A DNA stretch of 50,275 nt from JAYPCI01 sp038124645 (GTDB taxonomy: Bacteria; Pseudomonadota; Alphaproteobacteria; Pelagibacterales; Pelagibacteraceae): contig JAYPCI010000007.1 of the NCBI GenBank assembly GCA_038124645.1, forward strand, positions 1 through 50,275, given 5' to 3'. The notes under the pieces are model-generated. The model was not told the origin of the DNA. It did no database searches and saw only the letters and a program-made list of their open reading frames with translations. Both the position numbers and the translations under genes were made by a program. This document shows, piece by piece, positions 32,369 through 40,682 of this stretch (position 1 is the first letter of the stretch; the number at the start of each line of letters is the position of its first letter).

Positions 32369-34058
32369 GCTAAAATTTAAAAAAATTATAATACTTTTAT
32401 CAGTTATTTTCTTTACTAATTTTCCACTATCCACAGTGTATTCTTTAGAGTTTGATGAAGATAAAATATCTAAATATTTTACGGGCATCGTTTCTATCGA
32501 TCTATACGACTATGAGGAGTCTTTAAGTAATTTAGAAGATTTAAATAATTTTGAGAGCGAACATTATCGTTATGGCTACCTCTATTTAGAGTCCCTTATT
32601 AATTCTGGAAATTATAATGATGCGATTAAATATACAAAAAAACTTCAACAAAAAGGTCTGCAAAATTTTGAAAGTAATTTATTTTTAGCTTTAAGTTATA
32701 TTAAGAATTCTGAGTTCAATAAATTGAACACATTAGTTACAAATAATTTTTTTAATAATTCCCCAACAACACCAACAAGAAAAATGATTTTTGATAGCAT
32801 AGTTGCTTGGGGCAAAATAATACAAGATAAAGCGAATAATGATATAGACAAAACCTTTGATTTAGAATCTGCTTCCACAGGAATTAAGAAAATCCAAACT
32901 GCTTTAGCTCATTGTTATGCTAACAGCACAAAGACTACAGAGAAATTCGAAGAATTAATAAATGATACAGATAATCAATACGCAAGGTATAACTTTTTTT
33001 TAGCTGACTATTATATAAACAACAAAAACCCAAAAAAAGCGATTGCAATAACTGAAAATGCGCTAGATAAAAATCCCGGTAATTTATTATTGCTGCAATT
33101 AATTTTAGATTTAAAAACTAAAAATATTAATTCAAATAATACATATGATTGTACTAATGTTTCGCACAATATTGCAGAGTTACTTTATATTTTTGCGAAT
33201 GCATTTTCATCTCAAGAAATTTATTCTATGTCGAATTTCTATCTTGGTTTAGTAAAATTTTTAAATCCAAATTTTGTTTCTTATAATATTTTATTATATG
33301 AGAATCTTTTAAAAAATAAAAAATATGAGGTAGCACTAAATTTATTAAATGAGGTAGCGCAAGCCGGTGAAATCTATCACTGGTATTCAGTTAAGCAAAA
33401 AGCAAAAATTTATGATGAGAGATCAATGCAACAAACAGGCCTTAAGTTAATTAAACAGGAGTATGACAAGATTGCTTCACCATCTGTTTATCAAACTTTT
33501 GATTATGCTGAATATTTAAAAAACTCTAAAAATTTTGAAGAAGCTATAAAGTATTACTCAATAATACTTAATCAGATTGATACGAACCATTTGCTTTATG
33601 CACTTGTGACTGATGGCAGGGGATCAAGTTACGAAAGAGTTGCTGAATATGAAAAATCAGAAGTAGATTTATTAAATTCTTTAAAAAAAAAACCTGATCA
33701 ACCTTATGTCATGAATTATTTAGCTTATACTTGGCTCGAACTTGGAAAGAATATTCCTCAAGCATTAGAGCTGTTGGAGAAGGCAAATCGTTTAAGGCCT
33801 AATGATCCTTATATTATCGACTCACTCGGTTGGGGTTACTACAAACAAAATAGGGTTGAGGACTCGCTGCCATTAATTAAACAAGCCTTCACATTACTTC
33901 CGACTGATCCGACTATTGCAGATCATTTAGGAGACATTATGTGGAGACTTGGTCGTAAGTTGGAAGCAAGATACTACTGGGAGTTTGTTGTTAAAGCAGA
34001 AGATGTGGAACAAAAAGTATTAGAGACAGCCAAAGAAAAAATAATTTTTGGGTTATAA
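32367..34058 (+). CDS. Exported tetratricopeptide-repeat protein
   Basis: Protein of 563 residues with an N-terminal signal peptide (KKIIILLSVIFFTNFPLSTVYS) and helical repeats throughout. TPR units are clearest at 410-550: YVMNYLAYTWLELG, IIDSLGWGYYKQNR, and IADHLGDIMWRLG. Such proteins act as periplasmic or outer-membrane-associated scaffolds; no catalytic motif is seen. It is divergent from the glycosylase gene with start codons overlapping as CATG (32366-32369). ispE follows after 7 bases, so they are likely co-transcribed, as in other alphaproteobacteria where a TPR gene precedes ispE. Confidence 0.85.
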   Translation: MLKFKKIIILLSVIFFTNFPLSTVYSLEFDEDKISKYFTGIVSIDLYDYEESLSNLEDLNNFESEHYRYGYLYLESLINSGNYNDAIKYTKKLQQKGLQNFESNLFLALSYIKNSEFNKLNTLVTNNFFNNSPTTPTRKMIFDSIVAWGKIIQDKANNDIDKTFDLESASTGIKKIQTALAHCYANSTKTTEKFEELINDTDNQYARYNFFLADYYINNKNPKKAIAITENALDKNPGNLLLLQLILDLKTKNINSNNTYDCTNVSHNIAELLYIFANAFSSQEIYSMSNFYLGLVKFLNPNFVSYNILLYENLLKNKKYEVALNLLNEVAQAGEIYHWYSVKQKAKIYDERSMQQTGLKLIKQEYDKIASPSVYQTFDYAEYLKNSKNFEEAIKYYSIILNQIDTNHLLYALVTDGRGSSYERVAEYEKSEVDLLNSLKKKPDQPYVMNYLAYTWLELGKNIPQALELLEKANRLRPNDPYIIDSLGWGYYKQNRVEDSLPLIKQAFTLLPTDPTIADHLGDIMWRLGRKLEARYYWEFVVKAEDVEQKVLETAKEKIIFGL

Positions 34059-34065
34059 ATCTTTC

Positions 34066-34893
34066 ATGATTAATTCTTATAGTAAGGTTAATTTGAATTT
34101 AAAAGTGATTGGCAAGAAAAACAATCTTCATAATATAGAGTCCCTTGTTTTTTGGCTTGATCTTTGTGATAAAATTATAATTAAAAAAAATTCTCTTAAA
34201 ATTGATCGAGTAAGTTTTACAGGCAAATATAAAAAATTTATCAATAATAAAAATACTGTTGTTAAGACTTTATCTTTATTAAGGCAGCTAAAATATGTTT
34301 CCAATCATCAGGGCTATAATATTAATATCAAGAAAAATATTCCAGTTTTTTCAGGGCTTGGAGGAGGTTCTAGTAATGCTGCGTTTCTCATTAGATATTT
34401 TTCTAAGAATAAATTAAAGAAAAGAGATTTAAAAACTTTTCAACATAAAGTTAGTTCAGATATCATTCTATTTTTATTTGGACCAAAAATACTACAGCGG
34501 GATATATATTCTGTTCAAAATATTAAAACTAAACTCAATCTCCATTTTGTCCTAATTTTTCCAGGTTTTAAGTGTGAAACAAAAAAAATATATGCCAAGG
34601 TAAGAAAATATAGTTTTAAAAGTAAGTTTTTTGGAACAAATCGTAAAACAGTTTTGGATTTTGCAAAATCTTCAAATAATGACTTAGAAAATATTGCCAT
34701 TAAATTTTACCCAAAATTAAAAAAAATAATAAGCTTTTTACAAAATTATACTAATTGTGAGTTTTCAAGGTTAAGTGGATCAGGCTCAACTTGTTTTGCT
34801 GTTTTTAAAACAAGAAAAAATGCTTTAATTGCTTTAAAAAAGATTAAAAGAAATTTTCCTCAATATTCTTCTGTTCTTGCAAAAAGTATTTGA
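34066..34893 (+). CDS. ispE: 4-diphosphocytidyl-2-C-methyl-D-erythritol kinase IspE
   Basis: GHMP kinase of 275 residues in the MEP isoprenoid pathway. SYSKVNLNLKVIG has the catalytic lysine region, KNIPVFSGLGGGSSNAA the ATP-binding glycine-rich loop, and SRLSGSGSTCFAVF the C-terminal GHMP motif; the catalytic Asp is probably that in SSDIILFLFG. The usual DGYH near residue 26 is degraded to NNLH. The ATG at 34066 is chosen; an upstream GTG/ATG-type start at 34048 would overlap the TPR gene. With ispH it is the second MEP gene of the window. Confidence 0.9.
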   Translation: MINSYSKVNLNLKVIGKKNNLHNIESLVFWLDLCDKIIIKKNSLKIDRVSFTGKYKKFINNKNTVVKTLSLLRQLKYVSNHQGYNINIKKNIPVFSGLGGGSSNAAFLIRYFSKNKLKKRDLKTFQHKVSSDIILFLFGPKILQRDIYSVQNIKTKLNLHFVLIFPGFKCETKKIYAKVRKYSFKSKFFGTNRKTVLDFAKSSNNDLENIAIKFYPKLKKIISFLQNYTNCEFSRLSGSGSTCFAVFKTRKNALIALKKIKRNFPQYSSVLAKSI

Positions 34894-34925
34894 TAAATTA
34901 TATAGATATTATAACAAAAACTTAT

Positions 34926-34999
34926 TGGGGCTTAGCCAAGCGGTAAGGCAGCGGTTTTTGGTACCGCCATCCTAGGTTCGAATCCTAGAGCCCCAGCCA
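34926..34999 (+). tRNA. tRNA-Gln (anticodon TTG), CCA encoded
   Basis: The cloverleaf folds by eye: acceptor TGGGGCT/AGCCCCA, D-stem GCC/GGC, anticodon stem GCGGT/ACCGC with loop TTTTGGT giving anticodon TTG, T-stem CTAGG/CCTAG with loop TTCGAAT. The discriminator base G is at 34996, followed by an encoded CCA at 34997-34999. It lies between ispE and the CCA-adding enzyme gene, whose ATG follows 4 bases after the CCA. Confidence 0.97.
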
Positions 35000-35003
35000 A
35001 GTT

Positions 35004-36260
35004 ATGAAAACTATCTTAAATAAGATTAAAAATAAATTTTTTCCATTCTATAAGTCCAGACCAATTCTTGAAATTTTAGGTCCATTAATACAAACAAAAA
35101 AAACTACTTCAAATGAAGAGAGTCTAAGATTTGTCGGCGGCTGTGTAAGGAAATTTTTAGAGGGAAAAGAAATTGATGATATTGATGTAGCTACCATTTA
35201 TAAACCTGAAGAGATCATCGAAATATTTAAAGATACTGATGTTAAAGTAATACCAACAGGTCTTTCACACGGTTCACTGACATTAATTAAAGATAAGACT
35301 AAAATTGAGATAACTACTCTTCGGCTAGATAAAAGTACTGATGGTCGACATGCAGAAATAGAGCATACTGATAATTGGTATGAGGACTCACGAAGAAGAG
35401 ATTTTACAATTAATTCGATTTATTTATCTCTCAATGGAAGTATTTTCGATCCACACCAAGGTTTACAAGATCTCAAAAATTCCAAGATAAAATTTATCGG
35501 TAAACCTGAAGAGAGAATCGAAGAGGATTACCTAAGAATAATAAGGTATCTGAGATTTGCTACCGAATATAATTTTAATCTAAGCGATTGTGATTTTTTA
35601 AATGTTCTCAAAGTGAAGTTAAATGGTTTAAACCAAATATCACGAGAACGTATTTTTGTAGAACTTAATAAAATGATCCAATTAGATCAATTTATTAATA
35701 AATTAAAAACCGATAAAAAATTTCAAGAAATATTTTGTGTCATTTTTCCTGAGTTCAAAAATATTGAAAAACTAGATCTGCTCAAAGAGTTTGATAATGA
35801 ATTAGATTTAAGTCTCTCAAAAGAAAATTTGCTCTATATTTTATTGTATGATGGCAAAGATAATGTGCAATATTTTTGTCATAAATATAAAGTTTCTAAT
35901 AAACTACAAGATTATTTTAATAACTTAAATTTGAATATTAATAACGTTGATAAAAAGTTTTTTGATTTTAGTATTAAAAAAAATATTTATCATTTAGGTA
36001 AAGAGTTACTCATTAATCTTTTAATTTGTTCATTTTTTATTAAAAATAATTTTAACAAAAAAAATGCCAAGAAATATCTTAATAATATTACGAGCATGAA
36101 AACACCAATTTTTCCTTACGACGGCAAGTATTTGAAATCTTTAGGTTATGAGCAGGGCAAGCAAATAGGAAGTAAACTCAAAGAACTAGAAGAGATATGG
36201 CTTGAGAATAACTTTGTCATTCCTAAAGATAAGTTAAACAAGATCTTAAACTTAAAATAA
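35004..36260 (+). CDS. CCA tRNA nucleotidyltransferase / poly(A) polymerase family
   Basis: Class II nucleotidyltransferase of 418 residues. The N-terminal head has RFVGGCVRKFLEG and the metal-binding DDIDVAT, then SHGSLTL, RRRDFTINSIY and the EERIEEDYLRIIRYLRF region that selects ATP and CTP without a template. The C-terminal half is a helical tRNA-binding domain of the alphaproteobacterial type. It likely adds or repairs CCA ends. It starts 4 bases after the tRNA-Gln gene, probably on the same transcript, and ends two bases before the convergent greA stop. Confidence 0.92.
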   Translation: MKTILNKIKNKFFPFYKSRPILEILGPLIQTKKTTSNEESLRFVGGCVRKFLEGKEIDDIDVATIYKPEEIIEIFKDTDVKVIPTGLSHGSLTLIKDKTKIEITTLRLDKSTDGRHAEIEHTDNWYEDSRRRDFTINSIYLSLNGSIFDPHQGLQDLKNSKIKFIGKPEERIEEDYLRIIRYLRFATEYNFNLSDCDFLNVLKVKLNGLNQISRERIFVELNKMIQLDQFINKLKTDKKFQEIFCVIFPEFKNIEKLDLLKEFDNELDLSLSKENLLYILLYDGKDNVQYFCHKYKVSNKLQDYFNNLNLNINNVDKKFFDFSIKKNIYHLGKELLINLLICSFFIKNNFNKKNAKKYLNNITSMKTPIFPYDGKYLKSLGYEQGKQIGSKLKELEEIWLENNFVIPKDKLNKILNLK

Positions 36261-36262
36261 AT

Positions 36263-36739
36263 TTAAATATATTCAACTTTAAGAATTTCGTAATTTTTTT
36301 CACCCGATGGGGTTTGAGCGGAAGTCATATCTCCAATTGATTTACCGATAACTGCTTTAGCTATTGGCGATCTGAAATATATAAAATTTTTACTAGGATC
36401 CGCTTCATCCTTACCTACAATTTTAAATTTTTTTGTTTCATTATTCTCAAGGTCTTTTGCCGTGATAGTTGATCCAAAAATTACTTTTCCATTATTCTCA
36501 ATTTTTGTAACATCAATCACATTGGCTCTAGCGATAGTATCATTGATTTCAATCACTCTAGACTCCATCAAAGCCTGCTGTTCTTTGGCAGCGTGATACT
36601 CTGCGTTCTCTTTTAAATCACCATGTGATCTCGCTTCTGCAATGGCAGCAACTATTTTTGGACGTTCAACCGTTTTTAAGTTTTCAAGTTCTTTTTTTAA
36701 TACCTCTAATCCATTAATGGTGATTGGTTCTTTATCCAT
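36263..36739 (-). CDS. greA: Transcription elongation factor GreA
   Basis: Stimulates transcript cleavage by backtracked RNA polymerase. The 158 residues show an N-terminal antiparallel coiled coil with KTVERPKIVAAIAEARSHGDLKENAEYHAAKEQQ, whose tip carries the acidic D and E residues needed for cleavage, and a C-terminal FKBP-like domain with SPIAKAVIGKSIGD. Normal length. It lies 3 bases after the hemF stop, at the end of the trmL-hemF-greA run. Confidence 0.97.
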   Translation of the reverse strand: MDKEPITINGLEVLKKELENLKTVERPKIVAAIAEARSHGDLKENAEYHAAKEQQALMESRVIEINDTIARANVIDVTKIENNGKVIFGSTITAKDLENNETKKFKIVGKDEADPSKNFIYFRSPIAKAVIGKSIGDMTSAQTPSGEKNYEILKVEYI

Positions 36740-36742
36740 TAT

Positions 36743-37582
36743 CTAATTCCATTTTGCTTGGGGCGGTAAAGACATAAATATCGAGTCGATATTCCCGCCG
36801 CTATTTAATCCGAATTTGGTACCTCTATCATACAATAAATTAAATTCAACATATCTTCCCCGTTTATAAAGTTGCTGCAATTTATCATTTTTATTCCATT
36901 TAGATTTTGCTTTTCTATTAATTACAGTTTCTAAAATATTAATCAAAACTAATCCAACCTCTCGTACGAATTTGAAATCTTTTTCCCAATTTTTGTCCTC
37001 ATAATCAAAAAAAATACCCCCGATGCCTCTTCGTTCATTTCTATGCGGCAGAAAGAAATATTCATCACAATATTTTTTTAATTTTTTATAATTTTTTTTA
37101 TTATTAGTGCATACTTGCTTTAATAAACTATGAATTAATTTTTCCTCCTTTTTATCGTTTATCGCTGGAGTAGCATCTATTCCACCTCCAAACCAATGAT
37201 CTGCGGTAACTATGAAACGAGTATTAAAATGTATGGCAGGAACTTTAGGGTTGAGCATATGTGCTACAAACGAAACACCAGATGCCCAATATGCTCCTTT
37301 ACTTTTGACCGCACCTTTAATTTGGGGTCTAAATTTTTTTTTAAAAGAACCAGATACAGTGGATTTGTTGACGCCTACTTTCTCAAAAATTTTACCATTT
37401 TTAAGAATCATAGAAGTTCCACCGCCTTCACTGACTTTAAGTTTAGACCATATTTTTTTTTTGAATACAGCTTTGGACCCGGACTTTCGTTCAATACTTT
37501 GACAGGCATTTACTATCTCAGACTGTAAAAAATTGAACCATTGGTCAGCTAGTTTTTTTTTTATATTAATATTTAGTTTCAT
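36743..37582 (-). CDS. hemF: Oxygen-dependent coproporphyrinogen III oxidase
   Basis: Heme biosynthesis enzyme of 279 residues that decarboxylates coproporphyrinogen III to protoporphyrinogen IX with oxygen. Conserved segments include SEGGGTSMIL, NPKVPAIHFNTRF, WFGGGIDATP, HRNERRGIGGIFFD, and the C-terminal YVEFNLLYDRGTKFGLNSGGNIDSIFMSLPP. The ATG at 37582 shares one base with the trmL stop (TGATG); a GTG one codon earlier is possible. An aerobic enzyme fits the oxidase-rich window, since heme is needed by cytochromes bc1 and aa3. Confidence 0.97.
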   Translation of the reverse strand: MKLNINIKKKLADQWFNFLQSEIVNACQSIERKSGSKAVFKKKIWSKLKVSEGGGTSMILKNGKIFEKVGVNKSTVSGSFKKKFRPQIKGAVKSKGAYWASGVSFVAHMLNPKVPAIHFNTRFIVTADHWFGGGIDATPAINDKKEEKLIHSLLKQVCTNNKKNYKKLKKYCDEYFFLPHRNERRGIGGIFFDYEDKNWEKDFKFVREVGLVLINILETVINRKAKSKWNKNDKLQQLYKRGRYVEFNLLYDRGTKFGLNSGGNIDSIFMSLPPQAKWN

Positions 37583-38034
37583 CACTCGAAGGTTTTTGTT
37601 TGTCTGACTGCCTCAGCTAGACCTATACCTACCGCTGTAGAAATATTTAGAGATCTTGCTTCTTTTTGCATTGGGATTTTAATTCTATTATTTACCTTTA
37701 AATGAACTTCTTCTGGTACTCCAGCACTTTCTCGTCCGAAGAGTATAATATCTGTTTTTGAAAATTTAAAATTATACAAAGATTGGTCGGATTTAGTTGT
37801 AAATAATACTATTTTTTTAGTATGATTTTTTTTAATAAAATCTGAAAAATCTGAATATCTAAAAATTTTTACTAAGTTAGTATAGTCCATAACGACTCTT
37901 TTAAACCTTTGATCATCAAGATTGAACCCGCAAGGCTCAATAATGTGCAGTTTACTTTCAAAGCATGCTAAAGTTCTTACTATTGCAGCGGTATTTTGAG
38001 GTATATCGGGTTTAAATAATGCAACTTCTACCAT
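37582..38034 (-). CDS. trmL: tRNA (cytidine(34)-2'-O)-methyltransferase TrmL
   Basis: SPOUT methyltransferase of 150 residues that 2'-O-methylates the wobble base of certain leucine tRNAs. The family motifs are PDIPQNTAAIVRTLACF at the N-terminus, LFGRESAGVPEEV in the middle and the knot IKIPMQKEARSLNISTAVGI. The close size to E. coli TrmL and absence of an extra RNA-binding domain favour TrmL over other SpoU-type enzymes. It is divergent from petA across 91 bases. Confidence 0.92.
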   Translation of the reverse strand: MVEVALFKPDIPQNTAAIVRTLACFESKLHIIEPCGFNLDDQRFKRVVMDYTNLVKIFRYSDFSDFIKKNHTKKIVLFTTKSDQSLYNFKFSKTDIILFGRESAGVPEEVHLKVNNRIKIPMQKEARSLNISTAVGIGLAEAVRQTKTFE

Positions 38035-38085
38035 TAGTTCACTGTTTTATCATGTGTCAATCTGACATCATATAGCCTTATGAAA

Positions 38086-38115
38086 TTGAAATTATTAAAT
38101 TTTAATCTATATATT
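38086..38115 (+). promoter_or_regulatory. Candidate promoter of petABC
   Basis: The 91 bases between trmL and petA hold TTGAAA (38086-38091) followed by TATATA (38108-38113, spacing 16) or TATATT (38110-38115, spacing 18). The -10 box is 10-12 bases from the petA ATG at 38126, giving a very short leader, and no Shine-Dalgarno is visible. This is the largest non-coding spacer of the window outside the gaps; nothing else is recognisable in it. Confidence 0.42.
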
Positions 38116-38125
38116 AACTCAAGAT

Positions 38126-38647
38126 ATGGAAAAAAATAAAGTCCAAAAAATTGAACGAAGAAGCTTCATTTTTACTGCAAGCTACACATTAGGTGCAGTC
38201 GGGTTAGGGGCTACTATTTGGCCTTTTATTGATCAAATGAATCCAGATCGATCAGTACAGGCATTAGCTTCGACAGAAGTAGATGTGAGCTCTGTACAAG
38301 AAGGAAGTTCAATTACTGTTTTATGGCGAGGTAAACCTGTTTTTATAAAAAAAAGAACTCCCGAGGAAATACAAGAAGCACGAACAGTTAATTTACAAGA
38401 TTTAAAAGATCCACAAGAAGATAAGGATAGAGTAAAAAAAGATGAATGGTTAGTAACCGTAGGTGTTTGCACACATTTAGGCTGTGTACCTTTAGCTAAT
38501 AAAGGAGATTACAAAGGAGGGTGGTTTTGCCCTTGTCACGGATCTCACTATGATACTTCGGGAAGAGTTAGGAAAGGTCCAGCACCAACAAATTTAGAAA
38601 TTCCCGAATACGAATTTATTAATGATAATTTGATTAAGATAGGTTAA
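38126..38647 (+). CDS. petA: Ubiquinol-cytochrome c reductase, Rieske iron-sulfur subunit
   Basis: Rieske 2Fe-2S protein of cytochrome bc1, 173 residues. The N-terminus begins with an ERRSFIFTASYTLGAVGLGA signal-anchor resembling a twin-arginine signal (RR at 11-12). Cluster ligands are C115, H117, C135 and H138, with the stabilising disulfide C120-C137, in CTHLGC and CPCHGSHYD. It moves electrons from ubiquinol to cytochrome c1. It is first of petABC and 6 bases before petB. Confidence 0.98.
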   Translation: MEKNKVQKIERRSFIFTASYTLGAVGLGATIWPFIDQMNPDRSVQALASTEVDVSSVQEGSSITVLWRGKPVFIKKRTPEEIQEARTVNLQDLKDPQEDKDRVKKDEWLVTVGVCTHLGCVPLANKGDYKGGWFCPCHGSHYDTSGRVRKGPAPTNLEIPEYEFINDNLIKIG

Positions 38648-38653
38648 AAAATT

Positions 38654-39910
38654 ATGTCAGATCATGAATATCAACCAACTTCTAAAGCAGGAAAATGGTT
38701 TAATGATAGACTGCCCTTACTAAGTTTAGTTGCTCACTTGAGAGATTATCCGACACCCAAAAATTTAAATTATTGGTGGACATTCGGCGGGATTTTAACT
38801 TTTTGCTTAATTACTCAAATCATTACTGGTTTAGTGCTTGCAATGCATTATGTTTCCCATGCTGATCTTGCTTTTGGAAGCGTTGAACATATTATGCGTG
38901 ATGTAAATTATGGATGGCTGATTAGATATATCCATAGTAATGGCGCTTCAATGTTTTTCCTTGCCGTATACATTCACATATTCAGATCACTTTTTTATGG
39001 ATCTTATAAGGCTCCTAGAGAATTAATTTGGATTATCGGAATGTTAATTTATCTTTTGATGATGGCAGCGGCTTTCATGGGATATGTTCTTCCATGGGGG
39101 CAGATGAGTTTCTGGGGAGCAACAGTAATAACAAACTTATTCAGCGCTATTCCTTTAGTTGGTGAGAGTATAACTACTTGGTTGTGGGGCGGATACTCAG
39201 TAGATAATCCAACTTTAAATAGATTTTTTAGTCTACACTATCTAATCCCTTTTCTTATCTTAGGATTAGTTGTTTTACATATCTGGGCTTTACATGTTCC
39301 TGGAAACAATAATCCAGTTGGGATTGATATTAAAAAACCTTCTAAAGATACCGTACCGTTTCATCCATATATAACTGTTAAAGATATTTTTGCTTTACTC
39401 ATGTTTATGATTGTTTTTTCAGGATTTGTATTTTTCGCACCTAATGTTTTGGGGCACTCCGATAATTATATAGAGGCTAACCCCTTAATTACTCCAGCAC
39501 ATATTGTTCCAGAGTGGTACCTTCTACCATTTTATGCAATTTTAAGATCTGTGCCTGATAAATTAGGTGGTGTAATTTTAATGTTTTCTGCAATCTTTGT
39601 TTTATTTTTATTGCCATGGTTAGATACTTCTAAAGTTAGATCTGCAGTTTTTAGACCGATATATAAACAATTTTTTTGGATTTTAGTTTTTGATGTACTG
39701 TTATTAGGATACATGGGAGCAATGCCGGCAGAGGGCATTTATTTGTTACTGGCTAGAATTGGAACAGTATATTATTTCTTACACTTTATAGTTATTATAC
39801 CTTTTGTAGGTTTCTTTGAAAAAACTGACCCAATACCTATGAACATTTCCGAGCCAGTACTTACCGGAACGGCAAATCCAGCCATGGTGAAGAAAAATGA
39901 AAAAATTTAA
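38654..39910 (+). CDS. petB: Cytochrome b of the bc1 complex
   Basis: Eight-helix membrane subunit of 418 residues with two b hemes and the quinol oxidation and reduction sites. Visible are HYVSHADLAFGSVEHIMRDV, the heme histidine segments around IRYIHSNGASMFF and FSLHYLIPFLI, GQMSFWGATVITNLFSAIP of the Qo site, and PEWYLLPFYAILRSVP, in which the PEWY glutamate takes the quinol proton. Normal length for alphaproteobacteria. It overlaps petC by 14 bases. Confidence 0.98.
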   Translation: MSDHEYQPTSKAGKWFNDRLPLLSLVAHLRDYPTPKNLNYWWTFGGILTFCLITQIITGLVLAMHYVSHADLAFGSVEHIMRDVNYGWLIRYIHSNGASMFFLAVYIHIFRSLFYGSYKAPRELIWIIGMLIYLLMMAAAFMGYVLPWGQMSFWGATVITNLFSAIPLVGESITTWLWGGYSVDNPTLNRFFSLHYLIPFLILGLVVLHIWALHVPGNNNPVGIDIKKPSKDTVPFHPYITVKDIFALLMFMIVFSGFVFFAPNVLGHSDNYIEANPLITPAHIVPEWYLLPFYAILRSVPDKLGGVILMFSAIFVLFLLPWLDTSKVRSAVFRPIYKQFFWILVFDVLLLGYMGAMPAEGIYLLLARIGTVYYFLHFIVIIPFVGFFEKTDPIPMNISEPVLTGTANPAMVKKNEKI

Positions 39911-40682
39911 ATTCATTACACTGGTATTAATTTTATTATCATGTATCAACATAGGAACATTATTGGCTGCTGAAAGTAACGAAAAACTTTTAAGTAGAGA
40001 GTGGAGTTTTGCAGGTTTGTTTGGAAAATTTGATAGAGCTTCTTTACAAAGAGGTTACCAAGTTTATCGTGAAGTCTGCGCTTCTTGTCATTCAATGAAA
40101 TATTTGAGTTATAGAAACCTAACAGAGTCGGGTGGTCCAGAGTTTACCGAAGATGAAGCAAAAGCAATAGCTGCTAGTTATGAAATTACTGATGGACCTA
40201 ACGATGATGGGGAAATGTATACTCGTCCAGGACGCCTAGCAGATAAATTTGCTTCACCTTATCCAAATGAGAAAGCAGCAATAGCAGCGAATGGCGGCGC
40301 ATATCCTCCAGACATGTCAGTCCTAGTTAAAGCCAGAAAAGGTGGCGCTGATTATATTTACTCAGTTTTAATGGGTTATGATAACCAACCTGCTGGTTTC
40401 GAGCTTGAAACTGGGGTTTATTACAATAAGTTTATGGATGGTAATAAAATTAAAATGCCAAAACCTCTCCAAGATGACCTGATCGAATACTCTGATGGCA
40501 CCCAAGCGACCGAAGCACAAATGGCTAGCGATGTTGTAAATTTCTTAACGTGGTCTGCTGAACCTCACTTAGAAGCAAGACATCGAATAGGATTTAAAGT
40601 TATTATTTATTTAATAATTTTAAGCACACTAGTCTTTTTTAGCATGAGAAAACTTTGGTCAAGCGTTGACTCGGAAAAATAA
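39897..40682 (+). CDS. petC: Cytochrome c1
   Basis: Membrane-anchored c-type cytochrome of 261 residues. A signal peptide ends near TLLAAES; heme attaches through C61 and C64 with axial H65 in VCASCHSMKYLSYRNL; a probable axial Met lies in the PPDMSVLVKARKGG region; the C-terminal helix VIIYLIILSTLVFFSMRKLW anchors it. It hands electrons to cytochrome c for the aa3 oxidase encoded 28 kb away. Its last 24 bases overlap the 3' end of ychF on the opposite strand. Confidence 0.97.
   Translation: MKKFKFITLVLILLSCINIGTLLAAESNEKLLSREWSFAGLFGKFDRASLQRGYQVYREVCASCHSMKYLSYRNLTESGGPEFTEDEAKAIAASYEITDGPNDDGEMYTRPGRLADKFASPYPNEKAAIAANGGAYPPDMSVLVKARKGGADYIYSVLMGYDNQPAGFELETGVYYNKFMDGNKIKMPKPLQDDLIEYSDGTQATEAQMASDVVNFLTWSAEPHLEARHRIGFKVIIYLIILSTLVFFSMRKLWSSVDSEK

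Noticed and set aside
32368..32488. Upstream extension of the uracil-DNA glycosylase by 40 residues
   Set aside because: It would run antisense through the signal peptide of the TPR protein, and the residues do not resemble the family N-terminus.
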